A stretch of 64,000 nt of DNA from Thermoanaerobaculum sp964488355 (GTDB taxonomy: Bacteria; Acidobacteriota; Thermoanaerobaculia; Thermoanaerobaculales; Thermoanaerobaculaceae): NCBI GenBank assembly GCA_964488355.1, contig CAZAUJ010000013.1, positions 6,083-70,082 on the forward strand. Direction: 5' to 3'. A model generated the notes under the pieces. It had not been told where the DNA came from, searched no databases, and saw only the letters and a program-made list of their open reading frames with translations. The position numbers and the translations under genes are program-made. Of this stretch, positions 42,184 through 50,544 are shown piece by piece. How positions within the stretch are numbered: position 1 is the stretch's first letter; every line of letters starts with the position of its first letter.

Positions 42184-42609
42184 GTGAACGAGGAGGAAAA
42201 ACCCAAAAAGCCAGTAAAGGTCATCGATCGCCGGTGGTTCACCCCGGACGGCGAGCTGCGCGAGGATTTGCCAACGCCCCAGCCCCAACCACCGGAACCG
42301 CCCCCGCAACCTGCTCCTCAGGCGCAGTCCGGCGAGGGTGAACAGAGGCAACGAAGCCGTGGCGCCGTGCACTTTCCTAACCGCCTCAGTTTTTTCGACT
42401 TGGTGGATTTCTTTGCCCAGCAAGCCGTCGCCTTGCTCTCGGGGCAGGTGCCCGGCCGGGGTCGGGATCCAGAAACGGCGCGCTACTTCATCGACCTTCT
42501 TGGGGTGGTGCAGGAGAAAACTTCTGGCCAGGTGACGCCGGAGGAGGCGCGGTACCTGGACGACGTGCTCTTCCAATTGCGGGCGGTTTATGTGCAAACC
42601 ACGAAGTAA
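42184..42609 (+). CDS. DUF1844 domain protein
   Basis: Small soluble protein of about 141 residues. A charged N-terminus and a Pro/Gln-rich spacer (about 30-55) precede a helical DUF1844 domain (Phe-Phe-Asp-Leu-Val-Asp-Phe-Phe and Pro-Glu-Thr-Ala-Arg-Tyr-Phe-Ile-Asp-Leu-Leu). The domain has no known function. The GTG at 42184 has AGGAGG five bases upstream; the GTG at 42178 is inside that site. The end overlaps the start of the next gene by 20 bases, so the two are likely co-translated. Confidence 0.85.
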   Translation: MNEEEKPKKPVKVIDRRWFTPDGELREDLPTPQPQPPEPPPQPAPQAQSGEGEQRQRSRGAVHFPNRLSFFDLVDFFAQQAVALLSGQVPGRGRDPETARYFIDLLGVVQEKTSGQVTPEEARYLDDVLFQLRAVYVQTTK

Positions 42610-44425
42610 CCTTCTGCTCATCGTAGCTTGGTTTTTCCTGGCGGGCGTAGCTTCAGCCGCGGGGCCAGCAAGTTTCACGCCGCCCGAGGTCGAGCGCGCC
42701 TGGTTCCGGCTTACCGGCGCTTTGGACCCTCTGGATGTGGCAACCCTGCGCGAACGCACCGAGGAGCTGCTCAAAGTCGCCAGTGCCCTAGAAATTCGTC
42801 GCCTCACGCCCTACGCCCAGGCGCTGGCTCTCAAGGCGAGGACCTTGACCCCAGCGCAGCAGTCCTTCCTTCTGGGGCAGGCACTGCGGTTGGACCGGGA
42901 TTGTCCCGAGGTGCTCTTCCAGCTTGCCACCCTCCGGCTTCGCCAGCTGCAGCCCGGGGGTGTGCTGACGGCACTCAAGGGGTTCCTTGCGTTCTTCGCA
43001 GATGGGCGGCTGATGCGCTTTCGCCAGGCCAGCCTGTTGTTCCTCGTGCTCTTGGTGGTGCTGGTGGTTGGCTGCGCCTGGGCTGTGCTGGCGGTGGGTC
43101 AAACCCTTCCTCGCCTTTGGCACGATTTGGGTGAGCTGGGCCAAGTTTGGCGGCTGGGGGCCAACGGCTGGGTTTTTTCCTTGTTCGCCATGGGCCTGCC
43201 CCTGTTTTTTGCTCTCGATCCTCTGTGGTGGTTTTTCTGGCTGGTGGCGCTTTGCTGGGGCTACTGGCGGGCCGGGGCGAAGTTTCTGGGTGCGGCTTTC
43301 CTCGTTGTTTGCCTCGCCAGTCCCACCCTTTTGGAGGTGGCGCAGCGCAGCTTTGCCCACCCACCTGATCCGCTGTTCCGCGCCGCCATGGCGCTGCAAG
43401 AAGGCCGCTACGATCCGCCCGCCCTATTGGAACTGGACGGCGTAGCGGATCTGTTCGCCGAAGACCCGGATTTCTACCGTCTGAAAGGTGATTTGGAACG
43501 GCAGTTCGGGCTTTTCGATGCCAGCTTACTCACCTACCAAGCGGGTCTGCGACTGCAACCGGACAACGCGCCTTTGCTGCTTGCCGCTGGCTGTGTTCAC
43601 TTCCTCCAGGGCAACTACGGGGCCGCCGTCCAGCTGTTTACCCAGGCGCGGGACCGAGGCTATGATCCGGTAGTAGCTAACTACAACCTTTCCCTTGCCT
43701 TTGCCCATGTGTACAACTTCCGCGACAGCGACGAGGCTATTGCCGCCGCGCGAAAAGCTTCGGAGACACGGTTGCGCAGGCTGAGCAAGGGGCGGGACAG
43801 CCGGGCGATTTTGCCGGTGTTTACTCTCGAAGAGGCCGAGTTGCTCCGCTCGCGTAAGGACCCGGTCACGCTTCTCAACCGTGGCCTGGCCCTGCCGCCC
43901 TTGTCTCGCCAGCGGACCATCTTTTCCCCGGTGACCCTGGCTTCGGTCTTCGCCCTGCTCTTGGCCCTCGCCCACTCCCTCTGGCGGCAGCGCCGGCTGG
44001 GTTTTGCCAGAGCCTGCAGCAAGTGCGGGCGCACCTTTTGCAGCCGGTGCAAGCTTTCGCGGGAGAGCCAGAGTTATTGCACCCAGTGCGTCAACATCTT
44101 CCTCAAGCGCGATATGGTTGCCCCCGAGCTGCAGATCGCCAAGCAGCAGCAGCTGGCCCGCCGCCAGCGCTGGCTTTGGTGGCGCCGGCGGATCGCGGAC
44201 ACATTGCTGCCCGGCCTCGGTTTGGCCCTGGCTGGCCGACCGCTGCTCGGCGTGCTGCATCTGGTTCCGGCAGCCTTCCTTTCCCTGGCTGGCCTGATCT
44301 GGCTGCCAGGATTCGTTCAGCCCTTGCTGTTGCATACCTCCATGGCCCCAATTAAGGTACTGACGTGGGTTTTGTGGGCGTTGCCGTTGGTCTCGGCGCA
44401 ACGAGTGCGCACCGAGGGGAGCTGA
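42590..44425 (+). CDS. TPR and zinc-finger membrane protein
   Basis: Membrane protein of 611 residues, function unknown. Signal peptide or first helix at 7-25, a helical region, a central cluster of three or four transmembrane helices (about 140-255), and TPR-like repeats (about 265-390). Another helix near 445 is followed by a cytoplasmic Cys-rich finger with three Cys-x-x-Cys pairs (Cys-Ser-Lys-Cys, Cys-Ser-Arg-Cys, Cys-Thr-Gln-Cys), then two final helices. It lies between a DUF1844 and a DUF4388 gene with almost no spacing, suggesting one operon. The combined TPR and zinc-ribbon design echoes the protein at 2522-4375. Confidence 0.82.
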   Translation: MCKPRSNLLLIVAWFFLAGVASAAGPASFTPPEVERAWFRLTGALDPLDVATLRERTEELLKVASALEIRRLTPYAQALALKARTLTPAQQSFLLGQALRLDRDCPEVLFQLATLRLRQLQPGGVLTALKGFLAFFADGRLMRFRQASLLFLVLLVVLVVGCAWAVLAVGQTLPRLWHDLGELGQVWRLGANGWVFSLFAMGLPLFFALDPLWWFFWLVALCWGYWRAGAKFLGAAFLVVCLASPTLLEVAQRSFAHPPDPLFRAAMALQEGRYDPPALLELDGVADLFAEDPDFYRLKGDLERQFGLFDASLLTYQAGLRLQPDNAPLLLAAGCVHFLQGNYGAAVQLFTQARDRGYDPVVANYNLSLAFAHVYNFRDSDEAIAAARKASETRLRRLSKGRDSRAILPVFTLEEAELLRSRKDPVTLLNRGLALPPLSRQRTIFSPVTLASVFALLLALAHSLWRQRRLGFARACSKCGRTFCSRCKLSRESQSYCTQCVNIFLKRDMVAPELQIAKQQQLARRQRWLWWRRRIADTLLPGLGLALAGRPLLGVLHLVPAAFLSLAGLIWLPGFVQPLLLHTSMAPIKVLTWVLWALPLVSAQRVRTEGS

Positions 44426-44428
44426 GAT

Positions 44429-45709
44429 ATGGCGCTCGAGGGAACCCTCAGGGATTTTTCCTTGGCCGACATCTTTCAGCTCATCGGCCTGCAGCGAAAA
44501 GCCGGCGTTCTCACCTTGCGCTCAGCGGAAGATGTGGTCACCATTTCTTTTCTCGACGGCAAGGTGGTAGGGGCCGACTCCCTCAACAAGCGCCTGGAAG
44601 ACCGCCTGGGCCAGGTGCTGCTCAAATCCAAAGCCATCCCCCGCGAAGCCCTGGAAAAGGCCCTGGAGTTGCAGCGAGAGACGCTCGAAAGGCTTGGACA
44701 TATCCTCGTCTCCCACGGCTTCATCAGTAAGGACGAGCTTGCTGCCGCCTTACAGCAACAGATCCTGCAAATTATTTACCGGACGTTCCGCTGGCAAGAC
44801 GGGGACTACCACTTTGCCCAGGAAGCGGCCGTGGACTACGACCATGAGCTGGTGACCCCACTCTCCACCGAGAGCATCCTCATGGAAGGAGCGAGGATGC
44901 TGGACGAGTGGCCCATTATCGAGAAGAAAATCTCCGATCGCTCGGCCGTCTACGTGCCCACCAAGGCTGCGGAGAACGTGGAAGTTGCTCCGGAAGAAGA
45001 GATTGAGGAGCTCATCGAGTTTCAGTTTGAAGACAGCCCGGCGCCGACGGCCCCCAGCCCAGCTCCCGTAACCCTCCGCGTCACGCCGGCGGAGCACCAC
45101 GTGCTGGGTTTGTTGAACGGCATAAACAGCGTGGAAGACGTGGTGCGGAACTCCATGTATGCGGAGTTCGAGACGTGTAAGGCCCTCTACACCCTTCTCA
45201 ACCGCGGCCTAATTCGCCGCACCTCCCGTACCGAGTTGGCCCGCGCGCAGGCCCAGCTGGCAATGGAGGAAGCCCGCAGCGAGATCACAGCTGCTGGCTT
45301 CCCGTGGCTCATCTTTCTCTTGGTCCCGCTTTTGGTGGCGTCTTTTTACCTGGCTTTTCGCAACCCTGCTAACGTACTTTTCGGTCCCAGAGCCTGGCCC
45401 AAGCTGCGCTTTATGGAAAGCGTATCCTTTGCCCGCCTTTGGGGGCTGTCGGAAGCGGTGCGTGCGGCCTCTCAGTTGTCCGGCTCCTTTCCCAACAGCC
45501 TCGCCGAGCTCACGCCTTTTTTACCCAGCCACGCGCTTCACGATCCCTGGGGCCAACCCTATCGCTATTTGCTGCGCGAGCGCTCCCTGGTGCTGGCCGG
45601 AGACGGCCCCAACCGCGCGCCCAACCCTACGCTGGTTATCGTGCACCCCTTGCCTGGGGTGCCCGAGGCCGTTGCGGGGATGAAAGGAGTGGAGTTGGTG
45701 GCTCCTTGA
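44429..45709 (+). CDS. DUF4388 (PATAN-like) protein with TM helix
   Basis: Protein of 426 residues. The N-terminal DUF4388 domain starts Met-Ala-Leu-Glu-Gly-Thr-Leu-Arg-Asp-Phe-Ser-Leu-Ala-Asp-Ile-Phe-Gln-Leu-Ile, followed by the Phe-Leu-Asp-Gly-Lys-Val-Val-Gly-Ala strand and helical segments to about 190. A winged-helix-like middle part (about 215-275) precedes one transmembrane helix near 290-310 and a short external domain. DUF4388/PATAN proteins act as adaptors in bacterial signalling and motility systems. Paralogues occur at 52275, 53778 and 60598. The dnaK promoter and operator overlap its last codons. Confidence 0.88.
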   Translation: MALEGTLRDFSLADIFQLIGLQRKAGVLTLRSAEDVVTISFLDGKVVGADSLNKRLEDRLGQVLLKSKAIPREALEKALELQRETLERLGHILVSHGFISKDELAAALQQQILQIIYRTFRWQDGDYHFAQEAAVDYDHELVTPLSTESILMEGARMLDEWPIIEKKISDRSAVYVPTKAAENVEVAPEEEIEELIEFQFEDSPAPTAPSPAPVTLRVTPAEHHVLGLLNGINSVEDVVRNSMYAEFETCKALYTLLNRGLIRRTSRTELARAQAQLAMEEARSEITAAGFPWLIFLLVPLLVASFYLAFRNPANVLFGPRAWPKLRFMESVSFARLWGLSEAVRAASQLSGSFPNSLAELTPFLPSHALHDPWGQPYRYLLRERSLVLAGDGPNRAPNPTLVIVHPLPGVPEAVAGMKGVELVAP

Positions 45710-45734
45710 CAAGCTCTCGCTCAGGTTTTATATT
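45705..45734 (+). promoter_or_regulatory. dnaK promoter with HAIR-like HspR operator
   Basis: TTGACA (45706-45711), 17 bases, TATATT (45729-45734): a near-consensus housekeeping promoter. Bases 45705-45725 read CTTGACA-N7-GCTCAGG, matching 10 of 14 arm positions of the HAIR operator (CTTGAGT-N7-ACTCAAG) bound by HspR, which is encoded in this operon. The site covers the -35 box, as expected for repression. A second inverted repeat, CTCAGGT (45720-45726) with ACCTGAG (45750-45756), lies downstream. Confidence 0.7.
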
Positions 45735-45769
45735 AGCATCGGTCGTATGACCTGAGGAGGGTTCGATCA

Positions 45770-47674
45770 ATGTCGAAGATCATCGGAATTGACCTGGGAA
45801 CCACAAACTCCGTGGTGGCCGTCATGGAAGGCGGCAAGCCCGTGGTCATCCCCAACCAGGAGGGCAGCCGGACCACACCTTCCGTAGTGGCCTTTGCCAA
45901 GAACGGTGAGCGGCTGGTAGGCCAGGTGGCCAAACGCCAAGCCATCACCAACCCGGAGCGCACCATTTACTCCATCAAGCGCTTCATGGGTCGTCGGTAC
46001 GACGAGGTGCTGGGCGAAATCAAGATGGTCCCCTACCGGGTGGTGCGGGGCGACAACGACACCGCTCGGGTAGAGGTGGAAGGCAAGGTGTACTCGCCGC
46101 CGGAAATCTCTGCCATGATTTTGCAGAAGCTCAAGGCGGCAGCGGAGGATTACCTGGGCGAAAAGGTGGAGAAGGCGGTGATTACCGTTCCCGCCTACTT
46201 CAACGACGCCCAGCGCCAAGCCACAAAAGACGCCGGGCAAATCGCCGGGCTGGAGGTGGTGCGCCTGGTGAACGAGCCTACGGCTGCGGCGCTAGCCTAC
46301 GGCTTGGACAAGAAGAAGAACGAGATCATCGCCGTCTATGACTTTGGTGGCGGAACCTTCGACATTTCCATCTTGGAGGTCGGCGACGGCGTGGTGGAGG
46401 TAAAGTCCACCAACGGCGACACCCATCTGGGCGGTGATGACATCGATCAGCGACTCATCGAGTGGCTGATCGAGGAGTTCCGGAAAGATCAAGGCATCGA
46501 CCTTTCCAAGGACCGAATGGCCCTGCAACGGCTGAAGGAAGCGGCGGAAAAGGCAAAGTGCGAACTATCCTCTGTACAGGAAACGGAAATCAACCTACCG
46601 TTCATCACGGCGGACGCCTCCGGCCCTAAGCACCTCAACCTCCGGCTCACCCGCGCCAAGTTCGAGCAACTGGTGGAAGACATCATCCTCCGCACCATCG
46701 GGCCCTGCCGGCAAGCGCTCAAAGATGCAGGTCTGGAGCCCAAGGACGTGGATGAGGTGGTGCTGGTGGGCGGTTCGACGCGCATTCCGCGCGTGCAGCA
46801 GCTGGTGGCGGAGTTTTTCGGCAAGGAACCGCACAAGGGCGTCAACCCCGACGAGGTGGTGGCCGTGGGTGCCGCGGTGCAAGCGGGTGTCCTTCAGGGC
46901 GAGGTGCGCGACCTGCTTCTGCTGGACGTGACCCCCTTGTCCTTGGGCGTGGAAACCCTTGGTGGCGTGGTGGATGTGGTCATCCCGCGCAACACCACCA
47001 TTCCCACACGCAAATCCAAGATCTACTCCACCGCCGAGGACAACCAAACCCAAGTGGAAATCCACGTGCTCCAAGGCGAGCGCCCCATGGCCAAGGACAA
47101 CCGCACCCTCGGCCGCTTCCACCTCATCGGCATCCCTCCGGCGCCCAGGGGTATCCCGCAAATTGAGGTCACCTTCGATATTGACGCTAACGGCATCCTG
47201 CACGTGTCCGCCAAGGACCTGGGCACCGGTAAGGAGCAGAAAATCCAAATTACGGCTTCTTCCGGCCTGAGCGAAGAGGAAATCCAACGCATGGTGCGGG
47301 AAGCCGAGCAACATGCGGAGGAAGACCGTCGGCGGCGGGAGGAAGCCGAGCTGCGCAACCGCCTGGACTCCTTGGTGTACTCCACGGAAAAGCTCCTCAC
47401 CGAGCACCGGGACAAGCTGCCGGCTGCACCCGTGGCCGACACGGAGGAAGCCCTCAAGGAAGCCAAGCGGGCGCTGGAGGAAGGGCGAAAAGAGGTCATG
47501 GAGCGGGCACACGAGCGCCTCACGCGTGCTTCGCACAAGCTGGCAGAAGAGATTTACCGCGCCACAGGCGCCACCGCGCCCAGCCAGGCGGCCGGCACCA
47601 GCACACCCCCGCCCAGCGAGGGCGAGGTGGTGGACGCGGAGTACGTGGACGTGGACACCAAAGGGCCCAACTAG
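45770..47674 (+). CDS. dnaK: Molecular chaperone DnaK (Hsp70)
   Basis: ATP-driven folding chaperone, 634 residues. The nucleotide-binding domain starts Gly-Ile-Asp-Leu-Gly-Thr-Thr-Asn-Ser, with Asp-Phe-Gly-Gly-Gly-Thr-Phe-Asp and Val-Gly-Gly-Ser-Thr-Arg-Ile-Pro signatures. The conserved linker (Asp-Leu-Leu-Leu-Leu-Asp-Val) and substrate-binding beta domain follow, then the helical lid. The C-terminal tail (Asp-Ala-Glu-Tyr-Val-Asp-Val-Asp) resembles the usual acidic DnaK end. ATG 45770 follows GAGGAGGG. grpE and dnaJ are absent downstream; the operon continues with hsp20, hspR and a sigma factor. Confidence 0.97.
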   Translation: MSKIIGIDLGTTNSVVAVMEGGKPVVIPNQEGSRTTPSVVAFAKNGERLVGQVAKRQAITNPERTIYSIKRFMGRRYDEVLGEIKMVPYRVVRGDNDTARVEVEGKVYSPPEISAMILQKLKAAAEDYLGEKVEKAVITVPAYFNDAQRQATKDAGQIAGLEVVRLVNEPTAAALAYGLDKKKNEIIAVYDFGGGTFDISILEVGDGVVEVKSTNGDTHLGGDDIDQRLIEWLIEEFRKDQGIDLSKDRMALQRLKEAAEKAKCELSSVQETEINLPFITADASGPKHLNLRLTRAKFEQLVEDIILRTIGPCRQALKDAGLEPKDVDEVVLVGGSTRIPRVQQLVAEFFGKEPHKGVNPDEVVAVGAAVQAGVLQGEVRDLLLLDVTPLSLGVETLGGVVDVVIPRNTTIPTRKSKIYSTAEDNQTQVEIHVLQGERPMAKDNRTLGRFHLIGIPPAPRGIPQIEVTFDIDANGILHVSAKDLGTGKEQKIQITASSGLSEEEIQRMVREAEQHAEEDRRRREEAELRNRLDSLVYSTEKLLTEHRDKLPAAPVADTEEALKEAKRALEEGRKEVMERAHERLTRASHKLAEEIYRATGATAPSQAAGTSTPPPSEGEVVDAEYVDVDTKGPN

Positions 47675-47689
47675 GGCAGCGAGTTGGCC

Positions 47690-48124
47690 ATGAGGGAGCT
47701 GGGTTGGCAAAACTTTCGGGAACTGGCGCAGCTTTTTCAGCGCTTGGAAAACCTCCTGGAGCAAGCCTTCCTCGCTCCCTCTTCTGCCCTTTCACCACCA
47801 CAGCCGTTGGTAGACGTGTACGAAACCCCTGAGGCGGTGGTGGTGGAAGCGGAACTGCCCGGGACCCGGGCGGATAAGGTCACCGTGCAGCTGGACGGGC
47901 AAAGGCTGCTCCTTGCGGGTTTCCTCGGGGAGCAAAACGAACCAGAGGAAACCCGCTTCTTGCGCATGGAGCGGCCTCGCGGACGCTTCCAGCGCGTACT
48001 TCCTCTTCCTGTTCCCGTGGCACCGCCCTTCGAGGCCCAGCTAGCGAGCGGTGTGCTGGTGGTGCGATTGCCTAAAGCGGTGCCGGCGGCGAGGACCGTA
48101 CCCGTGACGCGGGAGGGGGCATGA
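47690..48124 (+). CDS. Hsp20 / alpha-crystallin small heat-shock protein
   Basis: Holdase chaperone that binds unfolding proteins for DnaK-dependent refolding. In 144 residues, a helical N-terminal arm is followed by the alpha-crystallin domain. This starts Leu-Val-Asp-Val-Tyr-Glu-Thr-Pro-Glu and includes Ala-Glu-Leu-Pro-Gly and the Gly-Val-Leu-Val-Val-Arg-Leu-Pro-Lys strand typical of the family. ATG 47690 was chosen over the TTG at 47684. It lies 15 bases after dnaK and overlaps hspR by four bases (ATGA). Confidence 0.92.
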   Translation: MRELGWQNFRELAQLFQRLENLLEQAFLAPSSALSPPQPLVDVYETPEAVVVEAELPGTRADKVTVQLDGQRLLLAGFLGEQNEPEETRFLRMERPRGRFQRVLPLPVPVAPPFEAQLASGVLVVRLPKAVPAARTVPVTREGA

Positions 48125-48495
48125 GCCAGGCCAAGCGCTACCACATGATTTCCTGGGTAGCTAAGCGCTACAATATCCACCCGCAAACCTTGCGGTTGTA
48201 CGAGCGGGAAGGACTCATCCGCCCTGCACGCAGCGAGGGCAACACGCGCCTGTACGACGAGACCGCGTGCGAGCGCTTAGAGTTCATCCTCACGCTCACG
48301 CGGGAAATGGGAGTAAACTTGGCGGGCGTTGAGGTTATTCTGCGCATGAAGGACCAAATCGATGCCTTGCAAACGGAGGTGGCACGGCTGGCCGAGGCTT
48401 TGGACCGGGAAATGGCCAAACATAGTAGTGTAGCTCGGGAACACGCCCTCGTACCCCGGCGGGCGCAAGGCATCGTCCGCAGCGAGGATGAATGA
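48121..48495 (+). CDS. hspR: HspR-type MerR heat-shock repressor
   Basis: MerR-family DNA-binding protein of 124 residues. The winged helix (about 8-75) has the HspR-like order Ile-His-Pro-Gln-Thr-Leu-Arg-Leu-Tyr-Glu-Arg-Glu-Gly-Leu-Ile, then Ser-Glu-Gly-Asn-Thr-Arg-Leu-Tyr. A heptad-rich dimer helix follows (about 85-108). HspR binds HAIR sites with DnaK as co-repressor, and its presence in the dnaK operon with an upstream HAIR-like site argues for autoregulation. It overlaps the genes on either side by four bases each. Confidence 0.9.
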   Translation: MSQAKRYHMISWVAKRYNIHPQTLRLYEREGLIRPARSEGNTRLYDETACERLEFILTLTREMGVNLAGVEVILRMKDQIDALQTEVARLAEALDREMAKHSSVAREHALVPRRAQGIVRSEDE

Positions 48496-49346
48496 CCCGA
48501 GATGAGCACCGCTACGACCCTGAGGCCGCCCTCCTGCGCCGTTACCTGCAGGAAATAGGCCGCTTTCGACAGCTCACACCGGAAGAAGAGCGGGAGCTGG
48601 CCAGGTGTATCCAACAGGGCGATGCGGAAGCGCTGCGAAAGCTGGTGGAAGCCAACCTGCGCTTCGTCGTGGCGTACGCCAAGCGGTTTCGCCATGCCCG
48701 CGTAAACCTTCTTGATCTCATCAACGAGGGAAATATTGGCCTCATTCAAGCGGCAAAGAAATTTGACCCCAGCAAGAACGTGAAGTTCATTACCTACGCC
48801 GTTTGGTGGATCCGCCAGGCCATTCTCCATGCCCTCTCGGAGCACGGCGTGAGCTTGCGCCTACCCCAAAAACAAGCCAACATCCTGTACCGGTTGGAGC
48901 GATCGCGCCAGGCTTTGGGCCGGGAGCTGGAGCGTAACCCCACGGAGGAGGAGCTGGCGGAGGAAATGGGCATGGCGGTTGAGGATGTGCGCACCCTGCT
49001 GGCCACCAATCAGAATTTTCTCTCCCTCAACGAGCCTGTGGGCGAGGAAGAAGAGGCGGAGTTTGGCGATCTACTGGAGCAGTACGTCATCCCGGACGCC
49101 GACGAAGAGGTGCTGCGCCGTTCCTTCGAGGAAACCCTCAAAGAAGCTCTGGCCGAGCTCTCCGAAAAAGAACGGGAGGTCCTCACCTTGCGCTTCGGAC
49201 TGGAGGACGACCAGCCTCGCACCTTGCGCGAAATCGGCGCCCTGTTGGGGCTCTCCCGCGAGCGGGTGCGACAAATCGAAAACCAAGCCTTAGCCAAGCT
49301 CCGTCGCTCGAGCAAGTTGCGCGCCCTGGCTTCGTACCTCAACTGA
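48492..49346 (+). CDS. Sigma-70 family RNA polymerase sigma factor
   Basis: Sigma factor of 284 residues lacking region 1.1, so it is an alternative, group 2-like factor and not the primary RpoD. Regions visible: 1.2 (Leu-Arg-Arg-Tyr-Leu-Gln-Glu-Ile-Gly), 2 (Asp-Leu-Ile-Asn-Glu-Gly-Asn-Ile-Gly-Leu, then Phe-Ile-Thr-Tyr-Ala-Val-Trp-Trp-Ile-Arg-Gln), 3 (Pro-Thr-Glu-Glu-Glu-Leu-Ala), and 4 with Glu-Arg-Val-Arg-Gln-Ile-Glu. ATG 48492 overlaps the hspR stop. Its place at the end of an HspR-controlled operon suggests a heat-induced factor, which is an inference. Confidence 0.9.
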   Translation: MTRDEHRYDPEAALLRRYLQEIGRFRQLTPEEERELARCIQQGDAEALRKLVEANLRFVVAYAKRFRHARVNLLDLINEGNIGLIQAAKKFDPSKNVKFITYAVWWIRQAILHALSEHGVSLRLPQKQANILYRLERSRQALGRELERNPTEEELAEEMGMAVEDVRTLLATNQNFLSLNEPVGEEEEAEFGDLLEQYVIPDADEEVLRRSFEETLKEALAELSEKEREVLTLRFGLEDDQPRTLREIGALLGLSRERVRQIENQALAKLRRSSKLRALASYLN

Positions 49347-49586
49347 TTTGGCTCCTGCTCCTGCCTCGCTGGGCGTTCCGGCGGGCGGCTGCCCCAAGGG
49401 CCCGCAAGAGCGCCAGCCGGCTTGCGGCGCGGCCTTCAGCCGTACAGCGGGCCAACCGAGCCAAGGAACCAGTTTGGCGGAAAAAGCACACCCAGAAGAA
49501 AATTCTGTACGCCTCGTCATGGCGCCTCCCCTGCCCGCGGCAGCATGAGCCAGTCCCCGCGGGCCGGCGCGACAATGGGCGGCCCC

Positions 49587-49615
49587 TTGCTTCCGGGCTG
49601 ACTTTGTTCTATATT
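49587..49615 (+). promoter_or_regulatory. Promoter of second hbd-like/ackA operon, leaderless
   Basis: TATATT at 49610-49615 with a weak -35 TTGCTT at 49587-49592 (17-base spacer). The predicted transcription start is about two bases before the ATG at 49624, and no ribosome site precedes it. Confidence 0.5.
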
Positions 49616-49623
49616 TCACAAGT

Positions 49624-50535
49624 ATGGGGACGATAGAACTGCATCGCGTGGCCGTCATCGGCGGTGGCATCATGGGCCGTTCCATCGCCACCAAAGTGGC
49701 CCAGGCTGGCCTTTCCGTTTTCCTCAAGGAGGTCAGCGCCCAGCGCTCTGAGGAAGTGAAGGGAATGCTGGAGGAAGCCCTGCAGCATCAGGTGGAGCGC
49801 TGGACCCTTACGGGGGCAGAAAAGCGCGCAATTTTGAGCCGTATCGAGTTCACCGCGGAATACCAAGGCATCGAAAGCTGCCAGCTCGCCATCGAAACCA
49901 TCCACGAGGACTTCAACGACAAGAAAAAGCTTCTGGGTGAGCTGGACAGCCTCCTTGCTCCTGATGTTCCCATTGTGGTGAACACCTCTACCCTCTCCAT
50001 CACCGAGCTGGCTTCGGGCCTCCAGTACCCAGAAAGGGTGCTGGGCATGCACTTTCTCTATCCGGTGCCCACCACCCGCGTGGTGGAGGTGGTCCGCGGC
50101 CAAGTGACCGGCGATGCGGCGTTCCAGGTGGCCAAGCACTTTGCCCGGGTGCTGGGCAAGGTCCCCATCGAGGTCTTCGAGTCGCCAGGGTTCGTCACCA
50201 CGCGCGTGGTGCTCGCCTTGGTCAATGAGGCGATGTACGTAGTCATGGAAGGCGTGGCCTCGGCAGCGGAGGTGGATTTGGCCATGAAGCTGGGCTACGA
50301 CTTCCGCATGGGGCCATTAGAGTGGGCAGATCGGGTGGGCTTGCACAAGATCCTCAACTGGCTGCAGCACCTCTTTGCCGAAACGGGCGATCCTAAGTTC
50401 CGCCCCTGCCCCTTGCTGCGCAAGCTGGTGCGCGCAGGGCATACCGGTGCCCGTGCCGGAAAGGGCTTTTTCATTTACGACGCCAACCGCAACCGCACCG
50501 ATCGGCTACCCGACGACGTGCCACAACTCACGTAA
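49624..50535 (+). CDS. Divergent 3-hydroxyacyl-CoA dehydrogenase
   Basis: Rossmann-fold dehydrogenase of 303 residues, paralogous to the hbd at 4395-5243. The NAD loop Gly-Gly-Gly-Ile-Met-Gly and the catalytic His in Gly-Met-His-Phe-Leu-Tyr-Pro-Val-Pro are present. Two usual active-site Asn are replaced: Phe-Asn-Pro is Leu-Tyr-Pro, and Phe-Val-x-Asn-Arg is Phe-Val-Thr-Thr-Arg. It may act on a different hydroxyacyl-CoA or have altered activity. It precedes acetate kinase by nine bases, suggesting acyl-CoA metabolism feeding acetyl phosphate and ATP. The transcript seems leaderless. Confidence 0.82.
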   Translation: MGTIELHRVAVIGGGIMGRSIATKVAQAGLSVFLKEVSAQRSEEVKGMLEEALQHQVERWTLTGAEKRAILSRIEFTAEYQGIESCQLAIETIHEDFNDKKKLLGELDSLLAPDVPIVVNTSTLSITELASGLQYPERVLGMHFLYPVPTTRVVEVVRGQVTGDAAFQVAKHFARVLGKVPIEVFESPGFVTTRVVLALVNEAMYVVMEGVASAAEVDLAMKLGYDFRMGPLEWADRVGLHKILNWLQHLFAETGDPKFRPCPLLRKLVRAGHTGARAGKGFFIYDANRNRTDRLPDDVPQLT

Positions 50536-50544
50536 GGAGAGACC

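Noticed and set aside
45770..45800. CIRCE element for HrcA at dnaK
   Set aside because: The CIRCE sequence (TTAGCACTC-N9-GAGTGCTAA) is not present; the arms found fit a HAIR-like site better, and HspR is encoded in the operon.
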